64,000 nt of DNA from Zoogloea dura. GTDB taxonomy: Bacteria; Pseudomonadota; Gammaproteobacteria; Burkholderiales; Rhodocyclaceae. The position numbers were made by a program, and so were the translations under genes. The notes below the pieces were generated by a model that worked only from the letters and a program-made list of their open reading frames with translations, did no database searches and was not told where the DNA came from. Positions 34,156-42,030 of this stretch are shown here, piece by piece. The stretch is from positions 1-64,000 of the forward strand of contig NZ_JABBGA010000022.1 in the NCBI RefSeq assembly GCF_012927165.1. The letters run 5' to 3'. Position 1 is the first letter of the stretch; each line of letters starts with the position of its first letter.

Positions 34156-35373
34156 ATGAACCACTCCCGCCGATACAGCCCCACCACAATCCTGCTTTGC
34201 GGGGGGGCCATCATCATGCTCTCCTTGGGGATTCGCCACGGCTTCGGGATTTTCCTTCGCCCGATGACGCTCGATTTGCAATGGCCACGGGCCACCTTTG
34301 CCTTTGCCATCGCTCTGCAAAATCTGGTGTGGGGCTTCTCGCAGCCGTTTGTCGGCATGGTCGCGGATCGCTTCGGGGCCGGTCGCGTTCTGGCAGTAGG
34401 CGGGCTGCTTTACGCTGCCGGCCTGGCCTCTATGGCGCAAGCCACGACCAGTCTTGAACTGGCGCTTTCGACGGGCGTGTTGATTGGTCTGGGGTTGAGT
34501 GGCACCTACACCATTGTCTTTGGGGTGGTGAGTCGGGCAGTGCTGCCGGAAAAAAGAAGTCTGGCTCTTGGCCTTCTGAGCGGCCTGGCCTCTTTCGGGC
34601 AATTTGCCATGTTGCCCTATGGCCAGGCGCTGATCAGCCATATCGGCTGGTGGTGGGCGCTGATGGTGCTGGCCATCAATGTGTGCTTGATCCTGCCACT
34701 GGCCATTCCTTTGGCCAGCGCTCGGGGCGTCAGCACCGGCACCTCGAACGTCCAGCAATCCGTAGCGTCAGCCCTGGCCGAAGCGCGTGCCCATCGCGGC
34801 TTCTGGCTGGTCACCCTGGGATTCTTCGTCTGTGGATTCCAGGTGGTTTTTATCGCGACACACCTGCCGGCTTACTTGCTTGACCAAGGTATGTCGGTCG
34901 ATGTGGGAATGGTAGCTCTCGCCTTGATCGGCTTGGCCAACATACCTGGCTCGTTTCTGGCGGGTTATCTGGGGGGGCGATATCCGAAAAAGCGCCTGCT
35001 GACTGGCATCTATACTCTCCGGGCCGTGATCATCGTGGCCTTTCTGATGGCTCCGGTCAGCGAATGGTCGGTCTATCTGTTCGCCATTGCCCTGGGGCTG
35101 GTCTGGCTTGGTACGGTACCGCTCACCAGCGGTATCGTTGCACAGATCTTTGGTGTCCAGTACCTCTCAATGCTGTTCGGGATCGTCTATCTCGGCCACC
35201 AGATTGGTGCCTTTCTCGGCGGCTGGCTGGGCGGGTATGTCTTCGATGCGACGGGCAGCTATTTACTGGTCTGGATCATTGCGGCCTTGCTCAGCGGTCT
35301 GGCGGCACTGGTCAATCTGTTGGCCGACGATCGGGAAGTCGATCGCCGGGTCATGTCGTCTGTACCGGCATAG
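34156..35373 (+). CDS. MFS transporter
   Basis: 405 residues from the ATG at 34156 (GGAGAG upstream), with 12 predicted membrane helices. It has MFS features: FGIFLRPMTLDL in the first helix pair, GMVADRFGAGRVLAVGG as the motif A loop (GxxADRxGxxxxL), and YLGGRYPKKRLLTGIY as the matching loop in the second half. Similar proteins are annotated as oxalate/formate antiporter-like or monocarboxylate transporters; the substrate is not evident. The neighbouring lactamase-fold and AhpD-like genes suggest an exported or imported small organic acid or toxic compound. Confidence 0.87.
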   Translation: MNHSRRYSPTTILLCGGAIIMLSLGIRHGFGIFLRPMTLDLQWPRATFAFAIALQNLVWGFSQPFVGMVADRFGAGRVLAVGGLLYAAGLASMAQATTSLELALSTGVLIGLGLSGTYTIVFGVVSRAVLPEKRSLALGLLSGLASFGQFAMLPYGQALISHIGWWWALMVLAINVCLILPLAIPLASARGVSTGTSNVQQSVASALAEARAHRGFWLVTLGFFVCGFQVVFIATHLPAYLLDQGMSVDVGMVALALIGLANIPGSFLAGYLGGRYPKKRLLTGIYTLRAVIIVAFLMAPVSEWSVYLFAIALGLVWLGTVPLTSGIVAQIFGVQYLSMLFGIVYLGHQIGAFLGGWLGGYVFDATGSYLLVWIIAALLSGLAALVNLLADDREVDRRVMSSVPA

Positions 35374-35378
35374 TGCCC

Positions 35379-35531
35379 ATGAAGTCCAAAAAGTGGTTTT
35401 CGATGGCTCGGCAAGTTGGCTTTTCCATTCTGGCTGGTGGGGCCATTTTCGGACTCGTCTGGATAGCAGGCGCCTATCTGCAACCAGGCTTGCGGAAGGC
35501 CATCGTTTTTTCCGGCTTCGGACTATGCTGA
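35379..35531 (+). CDS. Small single-pass membrane protein
   Basis: 50 residues, 5 bp after the MFS stop. A basic N-terminus (KSKKW..ARQ) is followed by one hydrophobic helix (VGFSILAGGAIFGLVWIAGAYL) and a second short hydrophobic end. No strong ribosome site is visible, so translation probably depends on the upstream MFS gene. No family recognised; possibly a small partner of the transporter. It ends 25 bp before the sigma factor start. Confidence 0.5.
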   Translation: MKSKKWFSMARQVGFSILAGGAIFGLVWIAGAYLQPGLRKAIVFSGFGLC

Positions 35532-35556
35532 TTCCTCTGGAGATCAAGGTGTCTTG

Positions 35557-36120
35557 ATGAATACACTCAAAACCGGACTTTCGATAGACAGCGCCCTGGC
35601 CGAGATAAGCCAGCCTGTTCTGCGTTACCTCGAACGTTACGTGGGCGATCGTACGCTTGCCGAAGACCTTCAGCAGGAGACCTTGCTGCGCATTGCGCGG
35701 GGCTTCGATACGTTCGACGGACGCTCGTCGCTCAAGACCTGGTCTTTTTCCATTGCCAACCGTGTTGCGGCTGACTATTTTCGTCAGCCAGAAAGGCGGC
35801 GGCAGATTGTCGAACTGGATGAGGCAAATGATGCCATCGATCCCGATCGCGAAATCGGCGAGCGGGTCATCGAAGACGAGATGAATCAGTGTGTTCGACA
35901 GGTCATCGACAGCCTGCCGGATAGCTATCGTTCCGCGCTCATCCTTTACGACCTGGAAGAACTGTCCATCGAACACACTGCGGAAGTCTGTCAGTGTTCC
36001 ATAGCCAACGCCAAAATCAGGATTCACCGGGCCCGTCTTCGCTTGAAGGAGGCGCTGCAGGATCAATGTGCTTTCTACCGTGATGGCGAGGGCGTGTATC
36101 GATGCGATCGCAAAGCCTAG
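35557..36120 (+). CDS. ECF-type RNA polymerase sigma factor (SigZ-like)
   Basis: 187 residues; ATG at 35557 with AAGG upstream (a TTG one codon earlier is an alternative). Region 2 reads YVGDRTLAEDLQQETLLRIARGFDTFDGRSSLKTWSFSIANRVAADYFR, region 4 LPDSYRSALILYDLEELSIEHTAEVCQCSIANAKIRIHRARLRLKEAL. A C-terminal extension (QCAFYRDGEGVYRCDRKA) holds two cysteines that could sense redox state or metal. No anti-sigma factor gene is next to it; the cysteine tail may replace that control. It closes the codon-atypical patch. Confidence 0.85.
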   Translation: MNTLKTGLSIDSALAEISQPVLRYLERYVGDRTLAEDLQQETLLRIARGFDTFDGRSSLKTWSFSIANRVAADYFRQPERRRQIVELDEANDAIDPDREIGERVIEDEMNQCVRQVIDSLPDSYRSALILYDLEELSIEHTAEVCQCSIANAKIRIHRARLRLKEALQDQCAFYRDGEGVYRCDRKA

Positions 36121-36170
36121 TGTGGCTTGGATGACTGCCCCGGCCAAAACTCAGTTCAATCCCCCGCCCT

Positions 36171-36977
36171 TCACCCGAAATGCGCCGGTGGCATCCCCGC
36201 CGTCTGCCCGCCGTCCACGAACAGCTCCGTGCCGGTGATCATCCCCGCCGCATCCGAGGCCAGGAAGACCACCGCGGCGGCGATGTCCGCCGGCTTGGCC
36301 AAGCGGCCCAGCGGGACCAGCTTCGACATGGCGGCGATCATGCTGTCGCGGCTGCCGTACAGGTCGGCGATGGGGTCGAGCATTTCGCTATCTACATAGG
36401 TGGGATGGATGGCGTTGCAGCGGATGGGGTAGCCCTTGTGGGCGCAGTGGAGGGCGACGGACTTGCTCAGCATGCGCAGGGCGCCCTTGCTGGCGCAGTA
36501 GGCGACCAGGTCGGGGGCGGCGCGTTCGGCGGCGATGGAGCCGACGTTGATGATGGCGCCGGGGCGGCCGCTGCCGGCTATGGCGCGGATGGCGTGCTTG
36601 CAGCCGAGGAAGGGGCCGGTGGCGTTGACGGCCATCAGTCTGTTCCAGTCGGCCAGGGCGAGGTCTTCGAAATCACCACCGAGGCCGATGCCGGCGACGT
36701 TGGCGAGGATGTCGAGGCGGCTCTCGGTGGAGATCACGTAGTCGAGGGCGCGGCACCAGGCGGTTTCGTCGGTGACGTCCAGGTGTACGAAGCCGGCGGC
36801 CGTGCCGATGCTGTCGGCGGTTTCCCAGCCGCCGCTTTCGTTGATGTCGGCGACGATGACGCGGGCGCCCTGGGCGGCGAGGGCCTGGGCGGTGGCCCGG
36901 CCGATGCCGGAGGCGCCGCCGGTGACGAGGGCGACGCGGCCGCTGAGGTCGAGCAGGGGGAGGGCGGTGGAGTGCAT
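36171..36977 (-). CDS. Short-chain dehydrogenase/reductase
   Basis: 268 residues. Classical SDR: VALVTGGASGIGRATAQAL (NAD(P) loop) near 14-32, VADINES (Asp at the end of strand 2 suggests NAD), NVAGIG, INVGSIAAERAAPDLVAYCASKGAL with Ser and the YxxxK catalytic pair, and IHPTYVDSEM. It lies 34 bp downstream of the RND gene and is probably the last gene of a six-gene operon (44424 down to 36171). It may oxidise an alcohol in the pathway that the operon serves. AGGAA precedes the start. Confidence 0.9.
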   Translation of the reverse strand: MHSTALPLLDLSGRVALVTGGASGIGRATAQALAAQGARVIVADINESGGWETADSIGTAAGFVHLDVTDETAWCRALDYVISTESRLDILANVAGIGLGGDFEDLALADWNRLMAVNATGPFLGCKHAIRAIAGSGRPGAIINVGSIAAERAAPDLVAYCASKGALRMLSKSVALHCAHKGYPIRCNAIHPTYVDSEMLDPIADLYGSRDSMIAAMSKLVPLGRLAKPADIAAAVVFLASDAAGMITGTELFVDGGQTAGMPPAHFG

Positions 36978-37011
36978 GGTGTGGTTTCCTGTGTGATGGA
37001 GCGGGAAGGGC

Positions 37012-39405
37012 TCAGTGTTCAGCGTGTTGCGGGATGGGGGCGATGGCCGCCGGCTTGGTCGCCGGCAGCAGCAGGCGGGCGAGGGCGGGCAGCAGGACCA
37101 GGGCGCCGACCATGTTCCACAGGAACATGAAGGTCAGCAGCAGGCCCATGTCGGCCTGGAACTTGATGGCCGAGCCGATCCAGGTGAGCACGCCCACCGC
37201 CAGGGTGAGGCCGGTGAAGGCCACTGCGCGGCCGGTGGTGGAGACGGTGAGCAGGTAGGCCTCGGCCAGCGGATGGCCGCGGTCGAGGTAGGACTGCAGG
37301 CGGTTGTAGATGTAGATGCCGTAGTCCACGCCGATGCCGACCCCGAGGGCGATCACCGGCAGGGTGGCGACCTTCACCCCCAGGCCCATCCAGGCCATGA
37401 TGGCTTCGCCCAGCACCGAGGTGATGTAGAGCGGCAGCACGATGCACAGGGTGACCCGCAGGGAGCGGAACTCGATCAGCAGCAGCAGGGCTACGATGGC
37501 ATAGACCAGCATCAGCATGGTGTGGTCGGCGTCGCGGATGACCTCGTTGGTGGCGGCCTCGATGCCGGCATTGCCGCCGACCAGGGTGAAGCGCACCTTG
37601 TCGGAGTCGTGGCGGGCGGCAAAGTCGCGCACGGTGCCCATCAGGGCCGACAGGGTGGCGGCCTTGTGGTCGTTGAGATAGACCACGAAGGGGGTCATCG
37701 CGCAGCCGTTGCCGATGTACTCCTTGGGCGTCTTCTGGAAGGCGCCGCCGAGGGCGTACTTGTTGCGGCTGATGGCGTGCCACTTGAGGTTGCCCTCGTT
37801 GTTGGCGGCAAGCACGCGGTAGGCGAAGTCGGACATCGACACCGTGCGCTGCACGCCGGGGATGCGCTCCAGCTCGGCGGCGAGCAGGTCCATGCCGGCC
37901 AGCACCTGGTAGTCGCGGCAGCCCTGGGGCGGGGTCTCGGCCATCACCACGAACACGTCGGTGCTGGTGGCGTAGTGCTCCACCAGGTAGGCGGCATCGC
38001 GGTTGTAGCGCGAATCGGTGCGCAGCTCGGGGGCGCCGGGGTCGAGGTCGCCGATCTGCAGGTCGCGGGCGCCCCAGTGGCCGAGGGCCAGCAGCGCGGC
38101 GGCGGCCAGCGTCACCACCACTGCCGGGCGCGGCTGGGCACAGCGCGCCACTTGTTGCCACAGCCAGGGCAGGTGCGCGCGGCGGCGCCGGGCGTGGCTC
38201 ACCGCGGCGGGCGACACGCCGGTCCATGACATCAGCACCGGCAGCAGGAACATCTTGCTGAAGATGATCACCGCCACGCCGATGCTGGCCGAGATGGCGA
38301 GCTCCTGGATCACCCCGATGCGGATGACGAGCAGGGTGGCAAAGCCCACCGCGTCGCACAGCAGGGCCACCGTGCCGGCCACGAAGAGGGTGCGGAAGGA
38401 GCGCTTGGCCGCCTCCACCTTGTCGGCCCCGTCGAGCACCGCGTTGGCGGTGGTGTTGATGTTCTGCACCGCGTGGCTGATGCCGATGGCAAAGGTCAGG
38501 AAGGGCACCAGGATGGAATAGGGGTCCAGCCCGTAGCCCATCAGGCGCACGATGCCGAGCTGCCACACCACGGCGATCAGGCAGCAGGCCAGGGTCGTCA
38601 GGGTGCTGCGCAGGCAGCGCGAATACCACAGCAGCAGCGCCGCCGTGAGCACCAGGGTGAGCAGGAAGTAGCCGAGGATGGGCAGCGCGCCGTCGATCAG
38701 TTCGCCGATGACCTTGGCGAAGCCCACGATGCGGATGCTCACCCCCTCATTCTCGTAGCGGGCGCGGATCTTCTCCTCCAGGTCGGTGGCGAAGCGCCCG
38801 TAGTCGAGCCGCTGGCCGGTGTCGGGGTCGCGCTCCATCAGGGGCACCAGCACCAGCGCCGAGCGCAGGTCGTTGGCGACCAGGGTGCCGACCTCGCCGG
38901 AGCGGAAGACGTTGCTGCGCAACTGATCGATGGCCCGCGGCGAGCCGTCGTAGCCGTCGGGGATGACCGGCCCGGCCTCGAAGCCCTCGGCGGTCACCTC
39001 GCCCCACATCACATTGGGCGTCCACAGCGAGCGCATGCCGGCACGGTCCACGCCCGGGATGTAGAAGACCTCGTCATTGACCTTGCGCAGCACCTCCTGG
39101 AAGGCCGGGTCGAAGATGTCGCCCTTGCGGTTCTCGACCACCACCCGAACCACGTTGGAGAGGCCGCGCAGGTTGTCTTCGTGGGTGAGGTAGTTGGCGA
39201 TGGCCGGGTGGTGGACCGGGATCATCTTCTCGAAGCTGGCGTCCGGGCGCAGGCCGAGCGCCGCCCAGCCCAGCCACAGGGTCAGCAGGGCGAACACGGC
39301 GACGGTGGCACCGCGGTGGCGGAACAGCGCGCTCTCGAGCCGGCGTTCGAGGCGTTTCAGCAGGCCGCCGTGGGCTTCCGCCGGCTTGCGTGGGGTCTCA
39401 CTCAT
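37012..39405 (-). CDS. RND/MMPL superfamily transporter
   Basis: 797 residues with 12 predicted helices in two repeats of six, each led by a large periplasmic loop. After the first helix (VAVFALLTLWLGWAALGL) comes DASFEKMIPVHHP; the helix-4 region shows GIDYGIYIYNRL-like GVGIGVDYGIYIYN in the second half and FAIGISHAVQNIN in the first. Such MMPL transporters move lipids, sterols or other hydrophobic molecules. Its start overlaps the end of the YCF48-like gene by 8 bp. With DUF1302 and DUF1329 partners this looks like an envelope-spanning route for a hydrophobic substrate; direction and substrate are unknown. Confidence 0.9.
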   Translation of the reverse strand: MSETPRKPAEAHGGLLKRLERRLESALFRHRGATVAVFALLTLWLGWAALGLRPDASFEKMIPVHHPAIANYLTHEDNLRGLSNVVRVVVENRKGDIFDPAFQEVLRKVNDEVFYIPGVDRAGMRSLWTPNVMWGEVTAEGFEAGPVIPDGYDGSPRAIDQLRSNVFRSGEVGTLVANDLRSALVLVPLMERDPDTGQRLDYGRFATDLEEKIRARYENEGVSIRIVGFAKVIGELIDGALPILGYFLLTLVLTAALLLWYSRCLRSTLTTLACCLIAVVWQLGIVRLMGYGLDPYSILVPFLTFAIGISHAVQNINTTANAVLDGADKVEAAKRSFRTLFVAGTVALLCDAVGFATLLVIRIGVIQELAISASIGVAVIIFSKMFLLPVLMSWTGVSPAAVSHARRRRAHLPWLWQQVARCAQPRPAVVVTLAAAALLALGHWGARDLQIGDLDPGAPELRTDSRYNRDAAYLVEHYATSTDVFVVMAETPPQGCRDYQVLAGMDLLAAELERIPGVQRTVSMSDFAYRVLAANNEGNLKWHAISRNKYALGGAFQKTPKEYIGNGCAMTPFVVYLNDHKAATLSALMGTVRDFAARHDSDKVRFTLVGGNAGIEAATNEVIRDADHTMLMLVYAIVALLLLIEFRSLRVTLCIVLPLYITSVLGEAIMAWMGLGVKVATLPVIALGVGIGVDYGIYIYNRLQSYLDRGHPLAEAYLLTVSTTGRAVAFTGLTLAVGVLTWIGSAIKFQADMGLLLTFMFLWNMVGALVLLPALARLLLPATKPAAIAPIPQHAEH

Positions 39406-40579
39406 GGCGGGGCGCTCCGGTGGTGTCGGGGGAGGGGGCGTCGGTGCTCAGGCCGCCCCAGCCGGCCAGCACCCAGCCGTGGGTGCCGAGGGCGGCGGCG
39501 CTGAGCGTGCGGCCGTCGCCGGTGGGCAGGGCTTCGAAGCGCTTGCCGGCGAGGCGCAGGCGGGTGCCGTTGTTGCCGACCAGCATCAGCTCGCTGCCGG
39601 CCTGCGCGGCGCCATACAGGGCGCTGCGGGTGCCGCTGGCCAGGGGCTGCCAGCTGGCGCCCAGGTCGGCGCTGTGAAGCACGGCGCCGTCGAAGCCGAA
39701 GGCCAGCACGGCGCTGCCGTCGGGCAGCGCGGCCAGGCCGTACAGCCCGCCCTCGGTGAGGGGCGGCCGGGCCTGCCAGCTGGCCCCGGCGTCGGCCGAG
39801 CGCAGCAGCAGGCCGCGCTCGCCCGCGACCAGCAGCACGCCGGGGGCCGGCGAGGCGATGGCGTAGAGGTGCAGGCTCTCCGGATTGGGCAGGCGGTCGG
39901 CGAACAGCGTCCATTGCTTGCCGCCGTCGGTGGTGCCGAAGGCCATGCCGAAGGCGCCGACGGCATAACCCTCGCTGGCGTTGCGGAACCACACGCTCAT
40001 GAAGGGGCGCGAGGGGCCGAAGCTGGCGGACTGCTCGATGCCGGCCAGGCCGTCCTCGGCGGCGGCCAGCGCGTCCTCGGCGGCCTGGCGCTGGGCCTCG
40101 GAGGCGTGCTGCAGGGCCTGCCGGGCGCGCTCGAGGCGGGCCTGGGCCCAGGCCTGCATCTGCGTGTTGGCCTGGTTGCCGTCGAACTGGCGCTGCCAGC
40201 TCAGGCCGCCGTCGTGGCTGTGCAGGATCACGCCGTCGTGGCCCACCGCCCAGCCGAGCTGCGGCGTGGGGAAGTGCAGCGCGGTGAGCATCACCGCCAC
40301 CGGCACCGTGGCCTGGGCCCAGCTGCGGCCACCGTCGTCGGAATACACGATGGTGCCGCGCGCGCCGGCCGCCACCAGGCGGTCGCCGGCATGGACCAGG
40401 CCGTTCATCAGTTGCGCCGCGGCGCGCGGGCTTTGCGGGGAGGGGGTTTCGAGCAGGTCGATGGCGGGCGCCGCGCTGCGCGGAGCGAGGCCGGCGCCGG
40501 CGCTGGCGGCCAGGGCGAGGGCCGCTGCCACGGCCAGCGTGGCGAGAGGAAGGTGGGGAAGAGGAGGAAAGCGTCTCAT
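39398..40579 (-). CDS. Exported YCF48/BNR-repeat beta-propeller protein
   Basis: 393 residues with a signal peptide (LATLAVAAALALAASAGAG). The body repeats the YCF48/photosystem II assembly-like or sialidase-like blade pattern: TIVYSDDGGRSWAQATV, VILHSHDGGLSWQRQF, AFGTTDGGKQWTLF, LLRSADAGASWQARP, VLHSADLGASWQPLA. It is predicted periplasmic. In many proteobacteria this type is encoded with DUF1302, DUF1329 and an MMPL transporter, as here, so it probably acts as an accessory of the transporter. A helical insert lies near residues 150-190. Confidence 0.88.
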   Translation of the reverse strand: MRRFPPLPHLPLATLAVAAALALAASAGAGLAPRSAAPAIDLLETPSPQSPRAAAQLMNGLVHAGDRLVAAGARGTIVYSDDGGRSWAQATVPVAVMLTALHFPTPQLGWAVGHDGVILHSHDGGLSWQRQFDGNQANTQMQAWAQARLERARQALQHASEAQRQAAEDALAAAEDGLAGIEQSASFGPSRPFMSVWFRNASEGYAVGAFGMAFGTTDGGKQWTLFADRLPNPESLHLYAIASPAPGVLLVAGERGLLLRSADAGASWQARPPLTEGGLYGLAALPDGSAVLAFGFDGAVLHSADLGASWQPLASGTRSALYGAAQAGSELMLVGNNGTRLRLAGKRFEALPTGDGRTLSAAALGTHGWVLAGWGGLSTDAPSPDTTGAPRHE

Positions 40580-40649
40580 GGTGGTGTCCCTGTGGGCGGG
40601 GCACGCCGGTGGGCCCGGCGCGCCCGCTGTGCGCGGTCGTGGCCGCTGC

Positions 40650-42020
40650 TTACTTGGTGCCGCTGCGGCGCAGGGCGTCGGGGTCGAAATCGGCGCGCCG
40701 CGCCTTGGCGCCGAAGCGCCACGGACCTTCTTCGTTGCTCAGGCCGGCGACGAAGTAACGGCCGTCCTGCAGGTCGTACATGTTCTCGAAGGCGTAGTAG
40801 GGCAGCGGCACGTCGTAGTACTGCATCAGCTGCGCCTCACCCACCCGCCACAGCTGGCCGCGGCCGTCGTAGAGCTCCTTGACGGCGATGGTCCAGCTGT
40901 CCTCGTCGATGTAGAACACGCGCTTGCCGTAGATGTGGCGCATGCCGTCCTTCAGCGCGGCCTCCACCACCCACACCCGGTGCAGCTCGTAGCGGGTCAG
41001 CGAGGGGTCGAGGTGCTGCGGCTTGACCACGTCCTTGGCCTTGAGCTTCTTCGAGTGGATGGCATAGCTGTTGTAGGGGATCAGCAGCTCGCGCTTGCCG
41101 ACCAGCTTCCAGGTGTAGCGGTCGGTCGGCCCGTTGTACATGTCATAGTCGTCCTCGGTGCGGGTGCCTTCCGAGAAGCTGCCCGGCGAGTCGTAGATGA
41201 TCTGCGGGGCGCGCCGCACGCGGCGCAGGCCGGCGTTGTAGACCCAGGCCAGGCGGCCGTCGCGGGCGAAGTCGAGGGGCTCGTGCACCATCACCACCTC
41301 GCCGCTGACGTCGGCCGGTGAGTACATGCGCGCCATGAAGTACCAGAAGCGGTTGCTCTCCTGGCGGTCCATGTTCTGGGCGAAGATCCAGCTCTCCTCC
41401 ACCCCGTAGGCATTGAAGCTGCCGTTGGGGTTGACCGAGCCGATCAGGTGGCGGCGGTCGATGCCGCCGGCCCGGGAGCGCACCTGGTGGTTCCAGATCG
41501 CCTCCAGCCCGCTCTTGGGAATGGGGAAGGGCACGACGCTGCGCTCCCAGTTGTCCAGCCCGGTGCCGCTGGCGGTGACCGTCACCTTGGCGGCCTGCTC
41601 GCGGATCTGGTCGTAGTCGGCCTGGGGCAGGGCTGCGCTGCGGTGGCTCGGGTAGACGTTGAGGCGGTAGGTTTCGGGGTAGCGCTTGAGCATGGCGATG
41701 TGGCCATCGGACAGCACCTTCTTGTACTGCTCCCAGTTCTGCGCGGTGATGGTGTAAAGCGGCTTCTCGTCGGCGTAGGGGTTGGCGTGGCCCTGCTTGA
41801 TGTCGAAGCCGGCGGGCGGCTTGGTGAGGCCGCCGGTCCAGGCCGGGATGGTGCCGGCGGCATTGCCGGCGCGCTCGGCACCCACCGGGGTGAGGTCTTT
41901 GCCGAGGCGGGCGATCTCCTGAGCGGTGAGCGCGGCGTGGGCGGCACCCACTGCGAAGGGCAGCAGGAGCAGGCCGGCGAGGTGCCGGGCCGGGTATCGG
42001 GTGAGTTGGGGTCGGATCAT
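40650..42020 (-). CDS. DUF1329 outer-membrane-associated protein
   Basis: 456 residues with a signal peptide (HLAGLLLLPFAVGAAHA) and AAGGAG ribosome site. DUF1329 landmarks: LGKDLTPVGAERAGNAAGTIPAWTGG, VYPSHRSAALP, FPIPKSGLEAIWNH, RVRRAPQIIYD and DEDSWTIAVKELYDGRGQLWRV. The fold resembles lipoprotein-localisation factor (LolA/LolB-like) beta-sheet proteins, so a periplasmic carrier of hydrophobic ligands is a sensible model (inference). It lies 10 bp after DUF1302 in the same operon. Confidence 0.9.
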   Translation of the reverse strand: MIRPQLTRYPARHLAGLLLLPFAVGAAHAALTAQEIARLGKDLTPVGAERAGNAAGTIPAWTGGLTKPPAGFDIKQGHANPYADEKPLYTITAQNWEQYKKVLSDGHIAMLKRYPETYRLNVYPSHRSAALPQADYDQIREQAAKVTVTASGTGLDNWERSVVPFPIPKSGLEAIWNHQVRSRAGGIDRRHLIGSVNPNGSFNAYGVEESWIFAQNMDRQESNRFWYFMARMYSPADVSGEVVMVHEPLDFARDGRLAWVYNAGLRRVRRAPQIIYDSPGSFSEGTRTEDDYDMYNGPTDRYTWKLVGKRELLIPYNSYAIHSKKLKAKDVVKPQHLDPSLTRYELHRVWVVEAALKDGMRHIYGKRVFYIDEDSWTIAVKELYDGRGQLWRVGEAQLMQYYDVPLPYYAFENMYDLQDGRYFVAGLSNEEGPWRFGAKARRADFDPDALRRSGTK

Positions 42021-42030
42021 GTCGATCTCC

